Under the pieces are notes generated by a model, which was given only the letters and a program-made list of their open reading frames with translations, was not told the DNA's origin and made no database searches. A stretch of 6,873 nt of DNA, taken from Prevotella sp. UBA4339 (lineage in GTDB: Bacteria; Bacteroidota; Bacteroidia; Bacteroidales; Bacteroidaceae). Where the stretch lies: assembly GCA_002393725.1 (NCBI GenBank), contig DGTJ01000070.1:1-6873 (forward strand). The letters run 5' to 3'. The translations under genes were made by a program, and so were the position numbers. Each line of letters begins with the position of its first letter. Position 1 is the stretch's first letter. Below, one piece after another: positions 5,981 to 6,873 of this stretch.

Positions 5981-6511
5981 ATGAATGAGCTGAGAGAGAT
6001 ACGCAAGAAGAAGTTTGCCCTAATGGAGCAACAACTGAAGGAAATTCATCCAAAGGAGGAGAATCGCCTGTTCTATCATCATTCCTCTGAGGATAGGATT
6101 GTACTATCTCATGCATTGTTCTGGACAATGACACTGCCTCAGAACTTCAAGAGTAAAATTAGGAAAGAGAAGTTCTTCCTCCTGCTCCGGCAATACCAAG
6201 AGGAGATGCTTGATGCCTTTCTCCAAGATGATGATTATTTCTCAGACCTGTTGCATTACTGTACTCTGATGTATGAGATAATGCCAACGATACTGATGTC
6301 GTCGTATTTAAGAGAAGAAAAGGATTCTCGCAGACTCGCTGCCATCGCCGTCGTAGCCGCTGGCTTTGGTGGGGATATGCCTGATGAGTTGGCTACTATT
6401 CTCCTTGATGATATCGACTACAATTATAATAAGGTGAAGTGTCGGCAGATAGAGTTGATAATGCCGAAGCTTATGAAGATGGTGGAGAGTGAGATGAAAT
6501 CGATGAGATAA
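5981..6511 (+). CDS. Hypothetical protein, 176 aa
   Basis: I do not recognise a family. The product is cytoplasmic by appearance, with no signal peptide, and mostly helical. A basic N-terminus (MNELREIRKKKFALMEQQLK) may form a short coiled coil. Residues 40–110 are rich in aromatic and hydrophobic residues. Residues 117–131 (RRLAAIAVVAAGFGG) are a small-residue hydrophobic stretch too short and too close to charges to be a confident membrane span. The C-terminus is Met- and Lys-rich. It is the last gene before a strong terminator and follows the SEC-C gene on the same strand, so the two may work together; that is inference only. It has a clean ATG start and normal-looking composition. Confidence 0.8.
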   Translation: MNELREIRKKKFALMEQQLKEIHPKEENRLFYHHSSEDRIVLSHALFWTMTLPQNFKSKIRKEKFFLLLRQYQEEMLDAFLQDDDYFSDLLHYCTLMYEIMPTILMSSYLREEKDSRRLAAIAVVAAGFGGDMPDELATILLDDIDYNYNKVKCRQIELIMPKLMKMVESEMKSMR

Positions 6512-6514
6512 GTG

Positions 6515-6534
6515 CCCTACGGAAAACCGTAGGG
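6515..6534 (+). terminator. Perfect 8-bp hairpin just after the 176-aa gene
   Basis: CCCTACGG at 6515–6522 pairs with CCGTAGGG at 6527–6534 around an AAAA loop, starting four bases after the stop codon. It is GC-rich and stable but is followed by GCGGTGGATAAC, not a T-run. It is therefore more likely a 3'-end protecting stem or part of a two-hairpin terminator than a stand-alone intrinsic terminator. Confidence 0.5.
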
Positions 6535-6552
6535 GGCGGTGGATAACAAAGT

Positions 6553-6588
6553 AAAGGGCAGGGAGACGTGATGTTTCTCTGCCTTTTT
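6553..6588 (+). terminator. Rho-independent terminator closing the plus-strand operon
   Basis: Bases 6553–6567 pair with 6573–6587 to give a 15-bp stem with a few G-T wobbles and a 5-base loop (GTGAT). The 3' arm runs directly into TTTTT (6584–6588). The opposite A-rich foot (AAAGG) means it could also stop leftward transcripts. It sits 41 bases past the last plus-strand gene, where an operon end is expected. Confidence 0.85.
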
Positions 6589-6778
6589 AATGCACTTTTG
6601 GGGTTTTTAAACCGTAAAATCCGCAAATAATTATCGATTGTCTGATTTTACTCTTGATTGCGCCGATTCTGTCTGATTTTGGGCTTAGAAGCTCTTGACA
6701 TGACTTGTATGCAGACACCTTCCCCTTACCCCGTAAGGTCAAGAGGCTTTGACCTAAGCAGCCACGAAGATTGTTAAT
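6589..6778. other. AT-rich non-coding stretch with short direct repeats and two overlapping hairpins
   Basis: No plausible gene lies here. TGTCTGATTTT occurs at 6639–6649 and again at 6670–6680, a 31-base spacing. Further right, CCTTAC/GTAAGG (6724–6729 / 6733–6738) and AGGTCAA/TTGACCT (6736–6742 / 6749–6755) are two perfect stems sharing three bases, so they cannot both form fully. They lie 3' of the minus-strand gene end at 6779 and may serve as its transcript end, although no long T-run follows on the minus strand. I see no promoter I would defend. Confidence 0.45.
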
Positions 6779-6873
6779 CTATCCATGCTCCCAAATCAAG
6801 TCGTATGGCTTTTCTGAGTAGATGTTGAGTTTATACTGTCTTGCCGTTTTAATCCACTTGGCAGGCACAGCGA
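6779..6873 (-). CDS. 3' end of a possible minus-strand gene running off the right edge
   Basis: One minus-strand frame is open from the window edge to a TAG at 6779–6781, giving 30 residues that include KWIKTARQYKLNIYSEK and end PYDLIWEHG. The other two minus-strand frames are closed in this stretch. The peptide has natural amino-acid composition with several aromatic residues, which suggests real coding sequence. The length is too short to name a family. The gene would converge on the plus-strand operon, with the terminator and hairpins at 6515–6755 lying between them. Confidence 0.45.
   Translation of the reverse strand, partial: AVPAKWIKTARQYKLNIYSEKPYDLIWEHG

Noticed and set aside
5779..6006. 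Minus-strand ORF across the SEC-C gene end and the following gap
   Set aside because: It overlaps the SEC-C zinc-motif codons antisense and has no recognisable feature.
1..6873. CRISPR array, tRNA or rRNA genes
   Set aside because: No regularly spaced repeats, no cloverleaf-like sequence and no rRNA-like conserved words were seen on either strand.

Overview
The window looks like part of a Bacteroidota chromosome, most likely Bacteroides/Prevotella-like. This is inferred from three things: an aminotransferase–initiating sugar transferase gene pair arranged like wcfR–wcfS of Bacteroides fragilis capsule loci, A-rich leaders without clear Shine-Dalgarno sites, and moderate GC content. The species cannot be fixed from the sequence alone.

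Left part (about 1–2483): an IS91-family-like insertion. It carries two minus-strand genes, a complete tyrosine recombinase (1427–2323) followed by a complete HUH transposase (282–1430). They overlap by ATGA, so they probably form a translationally coupled pair. Both keep every catalytic residue I can check. The non-coding flanks (1–281 and 2324–2503) hold several hairpins and a 9-bp inverted repeat (43–51 / 2475–2483) that could mark the element's ends.

Middle part (2504–4650): a tight plus-strand operon. A DegT/DnrJ/EryC1-type, PLP-dependent sugar aminotransferase overlaps a small (197 aa) monotopic phosphoglycosyl transferase by one base (TAATG). The expected joint job is to make a UDP-4-amino sugar and load it as a sugar-phosphate on undecaprenyl phosphate, the first membrane step of a capsule or other surface glycan. 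A 60-codon gene and a candidate 30-codon gene follow with stop/start contacts of 1–2 bases.

Right part (4679–6588): a 396-aa protein with a C-terminal SEC-C zinc motif, a very small possibly frameshifted ORF (5881–5943), and a 176-aa orphan protein. A strong rho-independent terminator at 6553–6588 closes the run. No terminator-like structure was seen between 2504 and 6511, so the whole plus-strand series could be one transcript.

The last 285 bases hold an AT-rich non-coding stretch with an 11-bp direct repeat and two overlapping hairpins, then the 3' end of a possible minus-strand gene that enters from the right edge. I see no tRNA, rRNA or CRISPR array. The least explained parts are the chain of tiny overlapping ORFs between the sugar transferase and the SEC-C gene, the SEC-C and orphan proteins themselves, and the ends of the IS.
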